Assembly (NCBI GenBank): GCA_025936195.1 | Contig: JAICTW010000068.1 | Location: forward strand, 1 to 8,647 | DNA: 8,647 bases | Direction of reading: 5' to 3' | DNA from: Flavisolibacter sp. | Lineage (GTDB): Bacteria > Bacteroidota > Bacteroidia > Chitinophagales > Chitinophagaceae | Shown: positions 1-6,345 of the stretch, piece by piece | Layout: each line of letters opens with the position of its first letter | How positions within the stretch are numbered: the stretch's first letter is position 1 | Made by a program: the position numbers and the translations under genes | The notes under the pieces: model-generated | Told to the model about the DNA's origin: nothing | Databases searched by the model: none | The model's input: the letters and a program-made list of their open reading frames with translations, nothing else

Positions 1-1641
1 GCACCATTATTGAAAGCTTTGGAAGCCTTGAACCATGCGGCTGTAGATGTATGCAATTATTTTGATAGAAATGTAGAAAGGGTTACAGCAACATTGGGCT
101 GGGAGCAGGAATATTTTGTTGTAGATGAAGGTTTGTTCAATGCACGTCCTGACCTGGTATTGAGTGGCAGAACTGTTTTTGGTCATGCGCCGGCAAAAGG
201 GCAACAACTGGAAGACCATTACTTCGGTTCTATTCCTGAAAGAGTATATGCTTTTATGAAGGATTATGAAACCGAGGCCTACAGATTAGGGATTCCATTG
301 CGGACACGTCATAATGAAGTGGCGCCTGCACAATTTGAGTGTGCGCCAATCTTCGAAGAAGTGAATCTTGCTGTTGATCACAATACACTCTTAATGGATA
401 TCATGACCCGTGTAGCGGCTCGTCATAAATTAAGAGTGTTGCTACATGAAAAGCCTTTTGCCGGAATTAACGGTAGTGGGAAACACAACAACTGGAGCAT
501 GGCTACCGATACCGGCGTTAACCTTTTGGCCCCCGGCAAAACACCAAAGACTAATTTGATGTTCCTTGCTTTTTTCGTGAACACCATCAAGGCGGTTCAT
601 GATTATGCAGATCTTTTAAGAGCTTCCATTGCTTCAGCCAGCAATGATTTTCGTCTAGGTGCCAATGAAGCACCGCCTGCCATCATCTCTGTTTTCATCG
701 GGCAATATCTTACCAGGGTTTTAGAAGATATCAAAGAAAGAGTTAAGGCAAAAATGGACGAAACCGATGAAAGCATGTTGAAGATTGATATTCACAGAAG
801 CATTCCAGAATTACTGATGGACAATACTGATCGCAACAGAACTTCTCCTTTTGCCTTTACCGGTAACAAGTTTGAATTCCGTGCAGTGGGTTCCACGGCT
901 AACTGTGCCAATGCAATGACTATTTTAAATACTATTGTTGCGCAAACACTCGAAGATTTCAAAAAAGATGTGGACGCATTAATTGAAAAAGGCGAGAAAA
1001 AAGAGATCGCCATCATGCATGTGATCCGCAAAAATATTGTAGCCAGCGAAAAGATCTTGTTTGAAGGAGATGGCTATAGCAAAGAGTGGGAAAGAGAAGC
1101 AGAAAAAAGAGGGCTCCCCAATATAAAAACAACGCCTCTTGCTTTAGATGCCATGGTAACTGAAAAGGCCAAAAAGCTCTTTCATCATAATAAAGTATAT
1201 AACCATCCTGAACTTGAAGCAAGACACGAAATTGAATTAGAGAAATACATTAAAAAAGTGCAGATCGAAAGCCGGCTTATGGTGGACCTTGCCAGAAACC
1301 ATATACTACCTGCAGCTATCCGTTATCAAAATACACTTATTGAAAATGTAAGAGGCCTGAGAGAATTAGGTTTAGGTGAAACCTGTGCACAGCGTACGCA
1401 AATCCTGGGCAGAATATCTGAAAACATAAACAATGTAAGCGAATTAGCAGGTGAAATGGTAGAAGCCCGTAAGTTTTGCAATAACATTGAAAACACAAGA
1501 GAAAAAGCCATTGCTTATTGTGAAAAAGTAAAAGAAACTTACTTTGATAAACTTCGCTACCATGTTGATAAACTGGAACAACTGGTGGATGACAGGGAAT
1601 GGACCTTGCCCAAATACCGGGAGCTTGTCTTCTTAAGATAA
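1..1641 (+). CDS. glnN: Glutamine synthetase type III (GSIII), 5'-truncated by window edge
   Basis: This cytoplasmic enzyme joins ammonium to glutamate using ATP to make glutamine, the main route of nitrogen assimilation. The frame is open from base 1 (A-P-L-L-K...), so the TTG at base 10 is not a start; the gene begins upstream. The 546 visible residues compare with roughly 700-730 for the family, so about 180 N-terminal residues are missing. Numbering from the first visible codon, the catalytic-barrel motifs are EQEYF (35-39), RHNEVAPAQFE (103-113), the ammonium/ATP-site stretch GINGSGKHNNWS (155-166) and an arginine-rich DRNRTSPFAF followed by KFEFR (277-294). The charged helical C-terminal region is typical of GSIII and absent from GSI and GSII. 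The frame is intact, ends in TAA, and is followed 22 bases later by a strong terminator, so it is the last gene of its transcript. The family is certain; the symbol glnN is the usual name for GSIII. Confidence 0.96.
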   Translation, partial: APLLKALEALNHAAVDVCNYFDRNVERVTATLGWEQEYFVVDEGLFNARPDLVLSGRTVFGHAPAKGQQLEDHYFGSIPERVYAFMKDYETEAYRLGIPLRTRHNEVAPAQFECAPIFEEVNLAVDHNTLLMDIMTRVAARHKLRVLLHEKPFAGINGSGKHNNWSMATDTGVNLLAPGKTPKTNLMFLAFFVNTIKAVHDYADLLRASIASASNDFRLGANEAPPAIISVFIGQYLTRVLEDIKERVKAKMDETDESMLKIDIHRSIPELLMDNTDRNRTSPFAFTGNKFEFRAVGSTANCANAMTILNTIVAQTLEDFKKDVDALIEKGEKKEIAIMHVIRKNIVASEKILFEGDGYSKEWEREAEKRGLPNIKTTPLALDAMVTEKAKKLFHHNKVYNHPELEARHEIELEKYIKKVQIESRLMVDLARNHILPAAIRYQNTLIENVRGLRELGLGETCAQRTQILGRISENINNVSELAGEMVEARKFCNNIENTREKAIAYCEKVKETYFDKLRYHVDKLEQLVDDREWTLPKYRELVFLR

Positions 1642-1663
1642 GAGGCACACCCTTCTCAACATA

Positions 1664-1694
1664 AAAAAATCCTCCGGTAATCCGGAGGATTTTT
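1664..1694. terminator. Strong, probably bidirectional intrinsic terminator
   Basis: A perfect 9-bp stem, ATCCTCCGG (1669-1677) with CCGGAGGAT (1682-1690), has a TAAT loop. A run of A before it and T after it can extend the stem by A-T pairs. On the plus strand it is followed by T-runs and ends glnN transcription. On the minus strand the upstream A-run becomes a U-tract, so it could also end transcription arriving from the ABC-F gene and the small ORF at 1752-1862. Confidence 0.9.
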
Positions 1695-1713
1695 AATTTT
1701 TATACTAAGGCAA

Positions 1714-1734
1714 CTAACAATCAACGGTTGTTAG
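1714..1734. repeat. 7-bp perfect inverted repeat (hairpin) between the glnN terminator and the small ORF
   Basis: CTAACAA (1714-1720) and TTGTTAG (1728-1734) are perfect inverted arms around a 7-base spacer. Neither strand has a following T-run, so it is not a typical intrinsic terminator. On the minus strand it lies 17 bases past the stop of the small ORF and could protect the 3' end of that transcript. The function is unknown. Confidence 0.45.
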
Positions 1735-1751
1735 AAGTTTTCGTACGCTTT

Positions 1752-1862
1752 TTATAAAAAAAGCATAGATGCGGTAACAAGAGCAGCTAACACAAAAATG
1801 ATAGCTATAATCAAAATGCCTTGATACTTTTCATCGTAAAATAGGGATGAGATCTTTTTCAT
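1752..1862 (-). CDS. Putative 36-residue single-pass membrane peptide
   Basis: I do not recognise this family. An ATG at 1860-1862 opens 36 codons ending in TAA. The peptide has a short polar N-terminus (MKKISSLFYDEKYQG) followed by one continuous hydrophobic stretch of about 21 residues (16-36) made of I, L, V, A, F and M, ending at the C-terminus. By the positive-inside rule the lysine-bearing N-terminus would be cytoplasmic, like a tail-anchored micropeptide. It lies 136 bases downstream of the ABC-F gene on the same strand and before the shared terminator, so it could be cotranscribed or have its own promoter. There is no clear Shine-Dalgarno sequence; the leader is A/T-rich, which is normal for Bacteroidota. 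The well-formed hydrophobic segment argues for a real gene, but an ORF this short could be chance. Confidence 0.5.
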   Translation of the reverse strand: MKKISSLFYDEKYQGILIIAIIFVLAALVTASMLFL

Positions 1863-1998
1863 ACACAGAAGTTTTTAAGTGATTTAGTGGCTTTTCCGGG
1901 CTTACGGATTACTTAGAAAACCTGTGTTTTACAAGGAGAGGATTATGGAAGTAAAATTAATACAAAATCCCAAAAATCAAACAAGGAAATCTACGAAC

Positions 1999-3864
1999 TT
2001 ATTCACTCAGTTCCAGCCACCGCAGCTCTTTGCGGTCAATCAGCCCTGAAATTTCCCCCATCCGCTCCGATAATTTTTGCAATTCTTCAAAAGACCTGCC
2101 GCCGGATGAAAGCTTCTCAGTAATTTCCTTCTTCTCCTTCTCAAGGCCAATTAATTCCTTTTCAAGCAGTTCGAATTCTCTTTGTTCCTTATAGGTGAGC
2201 TTACGCTTTTGAGGCACCTCCTGAAAAATATTGGAAACTTCCGGCTTTCTTTCCTCTTTTATGGCTTCTTCTTTTTCCTTTTGCCAATCCCTGTATTGCG
2301 AATAATTTCCAGGAAAGTCTTTTACTTCACCATTTCCCTCAAACACAAACAGGTGATCTACCAAACGGTCCATAAAATACCGGTCGTGGCTTACAATTAA
2401 AAGGCAACCCTGGAAATCCAATAAGAAATTTTCGAGCACAGAAAGCGTAGGAAGATCAAGATCATTTGTCGGTTCATCCAGAATCAGAAAATTTGGATTG
2501 CGGAACAAAACGGTAAGCAGGTGAAGTCTTCTTTTTTCACCGCCGCTCAATTTGCTGATGTAAGTATATTGTTGTTCAGGAGGAAATAGAAACAGGTTTA
2601 AAAACTGCGAGGCACTTAAACTTGCACCATTGGCCAAAGGAAAATTTTCAGCAATATTTTTTACATACTCAATTACCCGCACATCTTCTTTGATCTCCAA
2701 TCCCTTTTGCGAGTAATTACCGAAGACCACCGTATCTCCAATATTTACTTTACCACTGTCTGCAAATTCAATTCCCTGAATAATATTTACAAAGGTTGAT
2801 TTGCCGGCTCCATTCTTCCCCACTATGCCCACCTTTTCCCCTTTTTTAAATGTGTAATCAAAACCTTTCAAAATTGTTTTATCACCATAAGCTTTATACA
2901 CCTTTTTCATTTCAACGGTCTTTCCACCAAGACGATTCATTTTGCTTTGCAACTGCATTTGCTGTTCCTGCAATTGTTGCTTTGCTTTTTTTTCTACTTC
3001 ATAAAAATTATCAATGCGGCTTTTCGATTTGGTGGTCCTTGCTTTTGGTTGCTTGCGCATCCATTCCAGTTCTTTTCTGTATAAATTTTTTGCTTTGTCA
3101 ATGCTTGCTGCTTCACTCTCTTCTCTTTGTGCTTTCTTCTCCAAAAAATTTTCATAATCACCTTTATGAAAATAAAGCTTGCCATTTTCCAGTTCCCAAA
3201 CTTCTTTACAAACATTATCCAGAAAGTAGCGATCATGTGTCACCAAAAGCAGCGTCACATTTTCCTTATTGAGATAATGCTCCAGCCATTCCACCATTTC
3301 AACATCCAGATGATTGGTAGGTTCATCCATGATGAGCAATACGTGCTTATGTTCAAAGCCAATATCAATGAGTGTTTTGGCTAAGGCAATCCTTTTCTTT
3401 TGCCCACCGCTAAGTGTAGCCACTTTTTGCTGCAGGTTATGGATGTTTAATTTCCCAAGAATTTGTTTCACTTTCGAATCAAAATCCCAGGCGCCGGCTT
3501 CATCCATTTGTACCAGCATGTTCGTGATCTTTTCATTATTTGCTTCGTCTACAGCAGCTTCATATTCTTTAATAATAGTAATGATCGGATGCGCAATATG
3601 GAAAATGTTATCCAGCACTGTTTTGCTTTCTTCTAACTGCGGCTCCTGTTCAAAAAAAGCCACATCAACATCTTTATTGACCCAAAGTTTGCCTTCATCG
3701 GCAAACTCCTTTCCGGCAATAATTTTTAGCAGTGTGGATTTACCGGAACCGTTCCGTGCTACCAATGCAATCTTATCACTTTCCGAAATGTGAAAAGAGA
3801 TATTTTCAAAAAGAGGTTTAATTCCGTAGGACTTGCCCAAATTCTCTGCTGACACGTAATGCAT
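1999..3864 (-). CDS. uup: ABC-F family ATPase, Uup-type
   Basis: This soluble protein has two ATP-binding cassettes and no membrane segments. ABC-F proteins bind the ribosomal E-site region and relieve stalled or mis-set translation; Uup in E. coli is also tied to transposon excision and DNA-junction processing. Cassette 1 has a Walker A ARNGSGKST (36-44), signature LSGGQKKR (151-158), Walker B with MDEPTNHLD (179-187) and switch THDRYF. A charged linker rich in K, E and Q (about 240-310) separates it from cassette 2, which has GKNGAGKST (349-357), LSGGEKRR (439-446), LDEPTNDLD (462-470) and SHDRYF. The C-terminal 65-70 residues form a coiled coil rich in E, K and L, which marks the Uup subgroup over EttA-like ones. 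The first Walker A glycine is alanine in cassette 1; both catalytic glutamates are kept. The start is an ATG directly behind a -7 promoter box. The family is certain; the Uup assignment rests on the coiled-coil tail. Confidence 0.93.
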   Translation of the reverse strand: MHYVSAENLGKSYGIKPLFENISFHISESDKIALVARNGSGKSTLLKIIAGKEFADEGKLWVNKDVDVAFFEQEPQLEESKTVLDNIFHIAHPIITIIKEYEAAVDEANNEKITNMLVQMDEAGAWDFDSKVKQILGKLNIHNLQQKVATLSGGQKKRIALAKTLIDIGFEHKHVLLIMDEPTNHLDVEMVEWLEHYLNKENVTLLLVTHDRYFLDNVCKEVWELENGKLYFHKGDYENFLEKKAQREESEAASIDKAKNLYRKELEWMRKQPKARTTKSKSRIDNFYEVEKKAKQQLQEQQMQLQSKMNRLGGKTVEMKKVYKAYGDKTILKGFDYTFKKGEKVGIVGKNGAGKSTFVNIIQGIEFADSGKVNIGDTVVFGNYSQKGLEIKEDVRVIEYVKNIAENFPLANGASLSASQFLNLFLFPPEQQYTYISKLSGGEKRRLHLLTVLFRNPNFLILDEPTNDLDLPTLSVLENFLLDFQGCLLIVSHDRYFMDRLVDHLFVFEGNGEVKDFPGNYSQYRDWQKEKEEAIKEERKPEVSNIFQEVPQKRKLTYKEQREFELLEKELIGLEKEKKEITEKLSSGGRSFEELQKLSERMGEISGLIDRKELRWLELSE

Positions 3865-3868
3865 GCGG

Positions 3869-3876
3869 CAAAAGTA
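3869..3876 (-). promoter_or_regulatory. Bacteroidota -7 promoter box abutting the ABC-F start codon
   Basis: Read on the minus strand this is TACTTTTG, an exact match to the TAnnTTTG consensus used by the main sigma factor of Bacteroidota. Only CCGC separates it from the ATG. Transcription would then start at or within a few bases of the start codon, giving a leaderless or nearly leaderless mRNA. I do not see a good TTG -33 element at the usual spacing, so the call rests on the -7 box alone. Confidence 0.5.
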
Positions 3877-4041
3877 AAGCGCACAAACAAGTTGGGAACA
3901 GAATCTTCAAAGAAGATAAACTTAAATTTAGCTGCTAGGGTTTTCGATGAGATTTATAGAGAGCTTCACAACAGAAGAGATTATTCTTCTATCATGAAAA
4001 ACAAAATAAAGGGTACGAATAGCACGGATCTGTTTAATCCT

Positions 4042-4245
4042 TTAATGATTGCGTCCGGTTCCCAGTCCTCTTATCCAATCTATCACTTCGTCTTTTGTTT
4101 TACCGAGCTTTCTTTGCATACGTCCAAAAAACTCATCATCTTTTCCTTCTTCCCAACGCATATCATCATCGGTAAGATCACCCTGAGCTTGTTTTGCTTT
4201 TCCTTTAAATTCATTCCATCTGCCTCTTAATTCTAGTTCGTCCAT
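4042..4245 (-). CDS. CsbD-like general stress protein
   Basis: This is a 67-residue, highly charged, cytoplasmic helical protein of the CsbD/YjbJ family, small proteins induced by general stress whose biochemical role is unknown. The family hallmarks are visible: a polar start MDELELRGRW, then NEFKGKAKQAQGDLTDDD, an EEGKDDEFFGRMQRKLGKT block and the KDEVIDWI helix. The length matches the usual 60-70 residues. The start is the only ATG that keeps the motif complete, with a GAGGA-like element about 12 bases upstream. It is divergent from the flavin split-barrel gene at 4357, another stress-type protein, with 111 bases between the two starts. No terminator is evident after it; the next gene on the same strand, the ABC-F ATPase, starts 177 bases downstream with its own promoter box. 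Confidence 0.88.
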   Translation of the reverse strand: MDELELRGRWNEFKGKAKQAQGDLTDDDMRWEEGKDDEFFGRMQRKLGKTKDEVIDWIRGLGTGRNH

Positions 4246-4323
4246 AATTAATTTTTCCTCATCAATAAAAATTCTATGCCAATTCCTTCATTAAAAATGT
4301 TTTCGAGAACAGCAGGTTGTGGC

Positions 4324-4339
4324 AATCATTTTGATGATT
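4324..4339. repeat. Short inverted repeat upstream of the split-barrel gene
   Basis: AATCAT (4324-4329) and ATGATT (4334-4339) are perfect inverted arms around TTTG, 17 bases before the preferred ATG at 4357. It could be an operator-like site in the divergent CsbD/split-barrel promoter region. It is short and A/T-rich, so chance is a real possibility. Confidence 0.25.
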
Positions 4340-4356
4340 TTAGAGAAAGCATTTGT

Positions 4357-4857
4357 ATGGAAAAAGATCTTCAGAATAAAAAAGCATTGGAAAAATTTAA
4401 AGAACTGGTAAACGATATCAATGTGTGTATGTTCATCACCAATAATGAGGAGGAGCACAATCACACAAGGCCTATGTCCACTATTGAAGTGGAAGACAAC
4501 GGCACAATTTGGTTCTTTACAGATATTCGTTCCATCAAAGTGGAAGAAGTAAGTATGGAACATGCCGCTCACCTTGTTTATGCGCATCCTGGCAAGGAAA
4601 GCTATCTTGATGTTTGGGGAAAAGCATCTGTGGTAAAGGATAAAAAGGCAATAAAAGACAAATGGTCACCCATTATAAAAGCATGGTTTCCCAAAGGTGT
4701 TGATGATCCTAACCTTACTCTTCTAAAAATAACACCCCAGGATGTTTATTACTGGGATGCTGAACATGGTAAGATGGTGAGCTTTCTAAAAATTGCCACT
4801 TCTGCCCTTACCGGTAAAAAACTTTCGGAAGGTGTGGAAGGCCAATTGAAGATGTAG
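4357..4857 (+). CDS. Pyridoxamine 5'-phosphate oxidase-like split-barrel protein (general stress protein 26 type)
   Basis: This 166-residue soluble protein has the FMN-binding split-barrel fold. It resembles the general stress protein 26/YdaG group, which binds flavin nucleotides and is linked to stress, rather than true PdxH. Visible features are an N-terminal helix with KFKELVNDINVCMF (13-26), the strand pair TRPMSTIE (37-44), the characteristic IWFFTD (51-56) with a following K61, an SYLDVWGKASVV strand (82-93) and the late motif AWFPKGVDDPN followed by YYWD (109-134). The PdxH C-terminal substrate residues are not seen. I chose the ATG at 4357 because homologues start just before this helix; an upstream in-frame ATG at 4276 would add 27 residues with no family character. 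It converges on the transglycosylase gene with 17 bases between them and no hairpin terminator. Substrate and true activity are unknown. Confidence 0.88.
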   Translation: MEKDLQNKKALEKFKELVNDINVCMFITNNEEEHNHTRPMSTIEVEDNGTIWFFTDIRSIKVEEVSMEHAAHLVYAHPGKESYLDVWGKASVVKDKKAIKDKWSPIIKAWFPKGVDDPNLTLLKITPQDVYYWDAEHGKMVSFLKIATSALTGKKLSEGVEGQLKM

Positions 4858-4874
4858 AGTTTGTTTATTTCAAT

Positions 4875-5801
4875 TTACTTCAAAACCGTTTGGTCTTGTG
4901 ACGGCAATTTAACTACATATCTTTTACCCTTGCCAATTGTAAGTGATCTTCCTTTTAACCAGGGATTCATCACCCGCAACATTTTGTAGGTTGTTCCATT
5001 ATCCATTGCAAATTGTGCAAGGTTGGGAATGGATGAAGTAACCGTAATTGTTCGCTCTGGTATCGGCTGATATTTTTCTTCATCCTTCACATTAAAGCCT
5101 AACTGATTTGCATTTTCAAGTAGGTACTTGAAACTAAGAATTCGAAAAATGTATTTGTTGGTTTCTTCCGGCAATTGCAGATCATAATAATTGGTTGTGC
5201 GTTGAAAGCTTGCCTGAGCATTGTAACCTCCCATGCCACAATTGTAAGATGCCGCAGCAGCCGTCCAGTTGCCAAATTTTGCATACGCTGCTTTGAAATA
5301 TTTGCAGGCAGCATCAGTTGATTTTTGTAAATCCTGCCTTTGATCCACCTGCGAAGAAATTTCCAATCCATAGCCCGCTCCTGTACCATGTAAAAATTGC
5401 CAGTAACCAACAGCACCCGAACTGGAAACTGCCCAACTTTGCATATTGCTTTCGGCAATACACAAGTATTTGAAATCATCCGGAACTCCATTAGCTTTTA
5501 ATCGTTCGGATATGATGGGAAAACTTCTGTTCGCCAGTTTTAGTAAATAAAGAATAGCACCGGGACTGTAATAAATCTGCAAGAACTCTTTATCAAATTT
5601 TTCTTTCACATCCCACCTGTCAACAGGAACTTTTTCGTTGGCAAATGAAATTTGTTCCGGCAATCCAGGAACGTTCCATTGATTTACATAAACACTCTTT
5701 GATTTATTTTCTTTAAACGAAAATTGAGAGACCAACAGTAAAGTGAACAAAGATCCTATCACAAAATTTCCGAGAGCACGAATATTTTTCATGTTAAGCA
5801 T
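4875..5801 (-). CDS. Secreted lytic transglycosylase (SLT/MltD-like, GH23 type) with C-terminal LysM-like region
   Basis: This enzyme cleaves peptidoglycan glycan strands to 1,6-anhydromuropeptides in the periplasm during wall growth or remodelling. Residues 13-29 form a hydrophobic signal segment (FVIGSLFTLLLVSQFSF) with basic residues before it. Whether it is cleaved or left as an anchor is unclear, and no lipobox cysteine is seen. The SLT domain spans about 80-225: catalytic glutamate in AESN (E117), then SSSGAVGYWQF (126-136), VDQRQDLQKS (152-161) and GNWTAAAASYNCG (177-189). The tail at about 250-302 (TVTSSIPNLAQFA... NPWLKG... YVVKLP) resembles a degenerate LysM-type wall-binding module, as in MltD. 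The first ATG is used here; M4 (ATG at 5792) gives a cleaner signal peptide and is an equal candidate. The gene is a single unit, convergent with the split-barrel gene and divergent from the ORFs starting at 5870. Confidence 0.9.
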   Translation of the reverse strand: MLNMKNIRALGNFVIGSLFTLLLVSQFSFKENKSKSVYVNQWNVPGLPEQISFANEKVPVDRWDVKEKFDKEFLQIYYSPGAILYLLKLANRSFPIISERLKANGVPDDFKYLCIAESNMQSWAVSSSGAVGYWQFLHGTGAGYGLEISSQVDQRQDLQKSTDAACKYFKAAYAKFGNWTAAAASYNCGMGGYNAQASFQRTTNYYDLQLPEETNKYIFRILSFKYLLENANQLGFNVKDEEKYQPIPERTITVTSSIPNLAQFAMDNGTTYKMLRVMNPWLKGRSLTIGKGKRYVVKLPSQDQTVLK

Positions 5802-5822
5802 TTTAGAAGTGAGCCACCTAAC

Positions 5823-5847
5823 TTGTACAAAAAAAATGCCTGTACAA
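5823..5847. repeat. Palindrome TTGTACA-N11-TGTACAA in a divergent promoter region
   Basis: Two perfect 7-base inverted arms (5823-5829 and 5841-5847) flank an A-rich 11-base spacer. The element lies 22 bases before the transglycosylase start on one side and 23 bases before the 35-codon ORF on the other. The position and symmetry would suit a dimeric regulator shared by both directions, or a hairpin in either 5' leader. No known regulator is recognised. Confidence 0.35.
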
Positions 5848-5869
5848 CTACATTCATATAAGAGAGAGG

Positions 5870-5977
5870 ATGAAGAACAATGATGTTGAGAGAAAGCCTT
5901 TTAACGTTTCATTGCGTGGTAATTCATTCACTGGCATCATCTTTTCGGTACTTGCCGGTTTAAAAACGGATCTATGA
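5870..5977 (+). CDS. Possible 35-codon leader ORF overlapping the secreted-protein gene
   Basis: I do not recognise this peptide. It begins with an ATG directly preceded by a purine-rich AGAGAGAGG, runs 35 codons (MKNNDVERKPFNVSLRG, then a mildly hydrophobic FTGIIFSVLAG and KTDL), and ends in TGA. That stop overlaps the next gene's ATG as ATGA (5974-5977). The overlap is the classic arrangement for translational coupling and suggests that ribosomes could pass from this ORF into the secreted-protein gene. It could be a regulatory leader peptide or a chance ORF in the 5' leader. The purine run is too close to the ATG for an ideal Shine-Dalgarno, and Bacteroidota rely little on such signals, so confidence is low. 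Confidence 0.3.
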   Translation: MKNNDVERKPFNVSLRGNSFTGIIFSVLAGLKTDL

Positions 5978-6297
5978 AAAAACTGAGTACATTATTGATC
6001 GCAATTGGAGCCTTTGTCACCATGCATGCGCAATCGTCAAAAGATGAGGCCCGCAGGGTTGTTCTTGGCGAACCAAAAACGACTACTTCACAACAAGGGC
6101 GAACTGTTGTTCTCGGCAAAACCCCGCATGAACAACAAAGAAAAATTTATAAAAAGAAGCGAACGGTTTATTATGGTAAGAACTCTAATCGCGGCAAACA
6201 TTTAGGTTGGTACAAAGGCGTGGGCAATCCGCACAGGTATGGTGTTCAACCTGGAAAAGGAATTAAAAAATGGAAACACAAGAGACACGAGGATTAA
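5974..6297 (+). CDS. Small secreted basic protein with repeated R-x-V-x-x-G motif, function unknown
   Basis: I cannot assign a family. The 107 residues begin with a clear Sec signal peptide (MKKLSTLLIAIGAFVTMHAQ; cleavage likely after A19 or Q20). The mature chain of about 87 residues is strongly basic (many K, R and H) and lacks cysteine, so it probably sits in the periplasm or on the surface. A short motif recurs three times: RRVVLG (27-32), RTVVLG (43-48) and RTVYYG (63-68), spaced 15-20 residues apart, each followed by an acidic or basic residue. The second half is rich in glycine, lysine, histidine and aromatics (GWYKGVGNPHRYG, 78-90, then KKWKHKRHED). Such composition is seen in small secreted Bacteroidota proteins with no known role. 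Its start overlaps the stop of the 35-codon ORF. It is followed by a terminator shared with accC, so it ends its transcript. Confidence 0.72.
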   Translation: MKKLSTLLIAIGAFVTMHAQSSKDEARRVVLGEPKTTTSQQGRTVVLGKTPHEQQRKIYKKKRTVYYGKNSNRGKHLGWYKGVGNPHRYGVQPGKGIKKWKHKRHED

Positions 6298-6317
6298 ATT
6301 AAAAACAATGTCAAAAT

Positions 6318-6342
6318 AAAACCCTCCGTTCAGGAGGGTTTT
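6318..6342. terminator. Bidirectional intrinsic terminator between the secreted-protein gene and accC
   Basis: A perfect 10-bp stem, AAAACCCTCC (6318-6327) with GGAGGGTTTT (6333-6342), has a 5-base loop. The AAAA/TTTT ends supply a U-tract on both strands. It sits 20 bases past the stop at 6297 on the plus strand and 3 bases past the accC stop on the minus strand, so it serves both converging genes. Confidence 0.92.
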
Positions 6343-6345
6343 CTG

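Noticed and set aside
1337..1648. 103-codon minus-strand frame opposite the 3' end of glnN
   Set aside because: It is antisense to conserved glutamine synthetase sequence, and the product is low-quality and rich in H, C, L and F.
1945..2049. 34-codon plus-strand ORF with an AAGGAGAGG-like element before its ATG
   Set aside because: Its second half is antisense to the C-terminus of the ABC-F gene, and the peptide has no coherent character. The purine run is probably chance.
2850..3793. Two plus-strand open frames of 140 and 159 codons
   Set aside because: Both are antisense to the ABC-F coding region. Their C/F/S-rich composition is the mirror of the K/E-rich protein on the other strand.
3973..3990. 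AGAAGA/TCTTCT hairpin downstream of the CsbD-like gene
   Set aside because: The stem has only 6 A/T-rich pairs and no T-run follows on the minus strand, so it does not qualify as a terminator.
3859..4230. Plus-strand open frame of 123 codons between the ABC-F and CsbD genes
   Set aside because: Most of it is antisense to the well-supported CsbD-like gene, and it starts inside the ABC-F start region. The predicted protein shows no domain logic.
4276..4356. N-terminal extension of the split-barrel gene from an upstream ATG
   Set aside because: The extra 27 residues lack family character, and the internal ATG at 4357 fits the usual start of this family.
5099..5491. 130-codon minus-strand frame inside the transglycosylase gene
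   Set aside because: It is an alternate frame on the same strand as a complete SLT domain with its catalytic motifs, and it shows no recognisable domain of its own.
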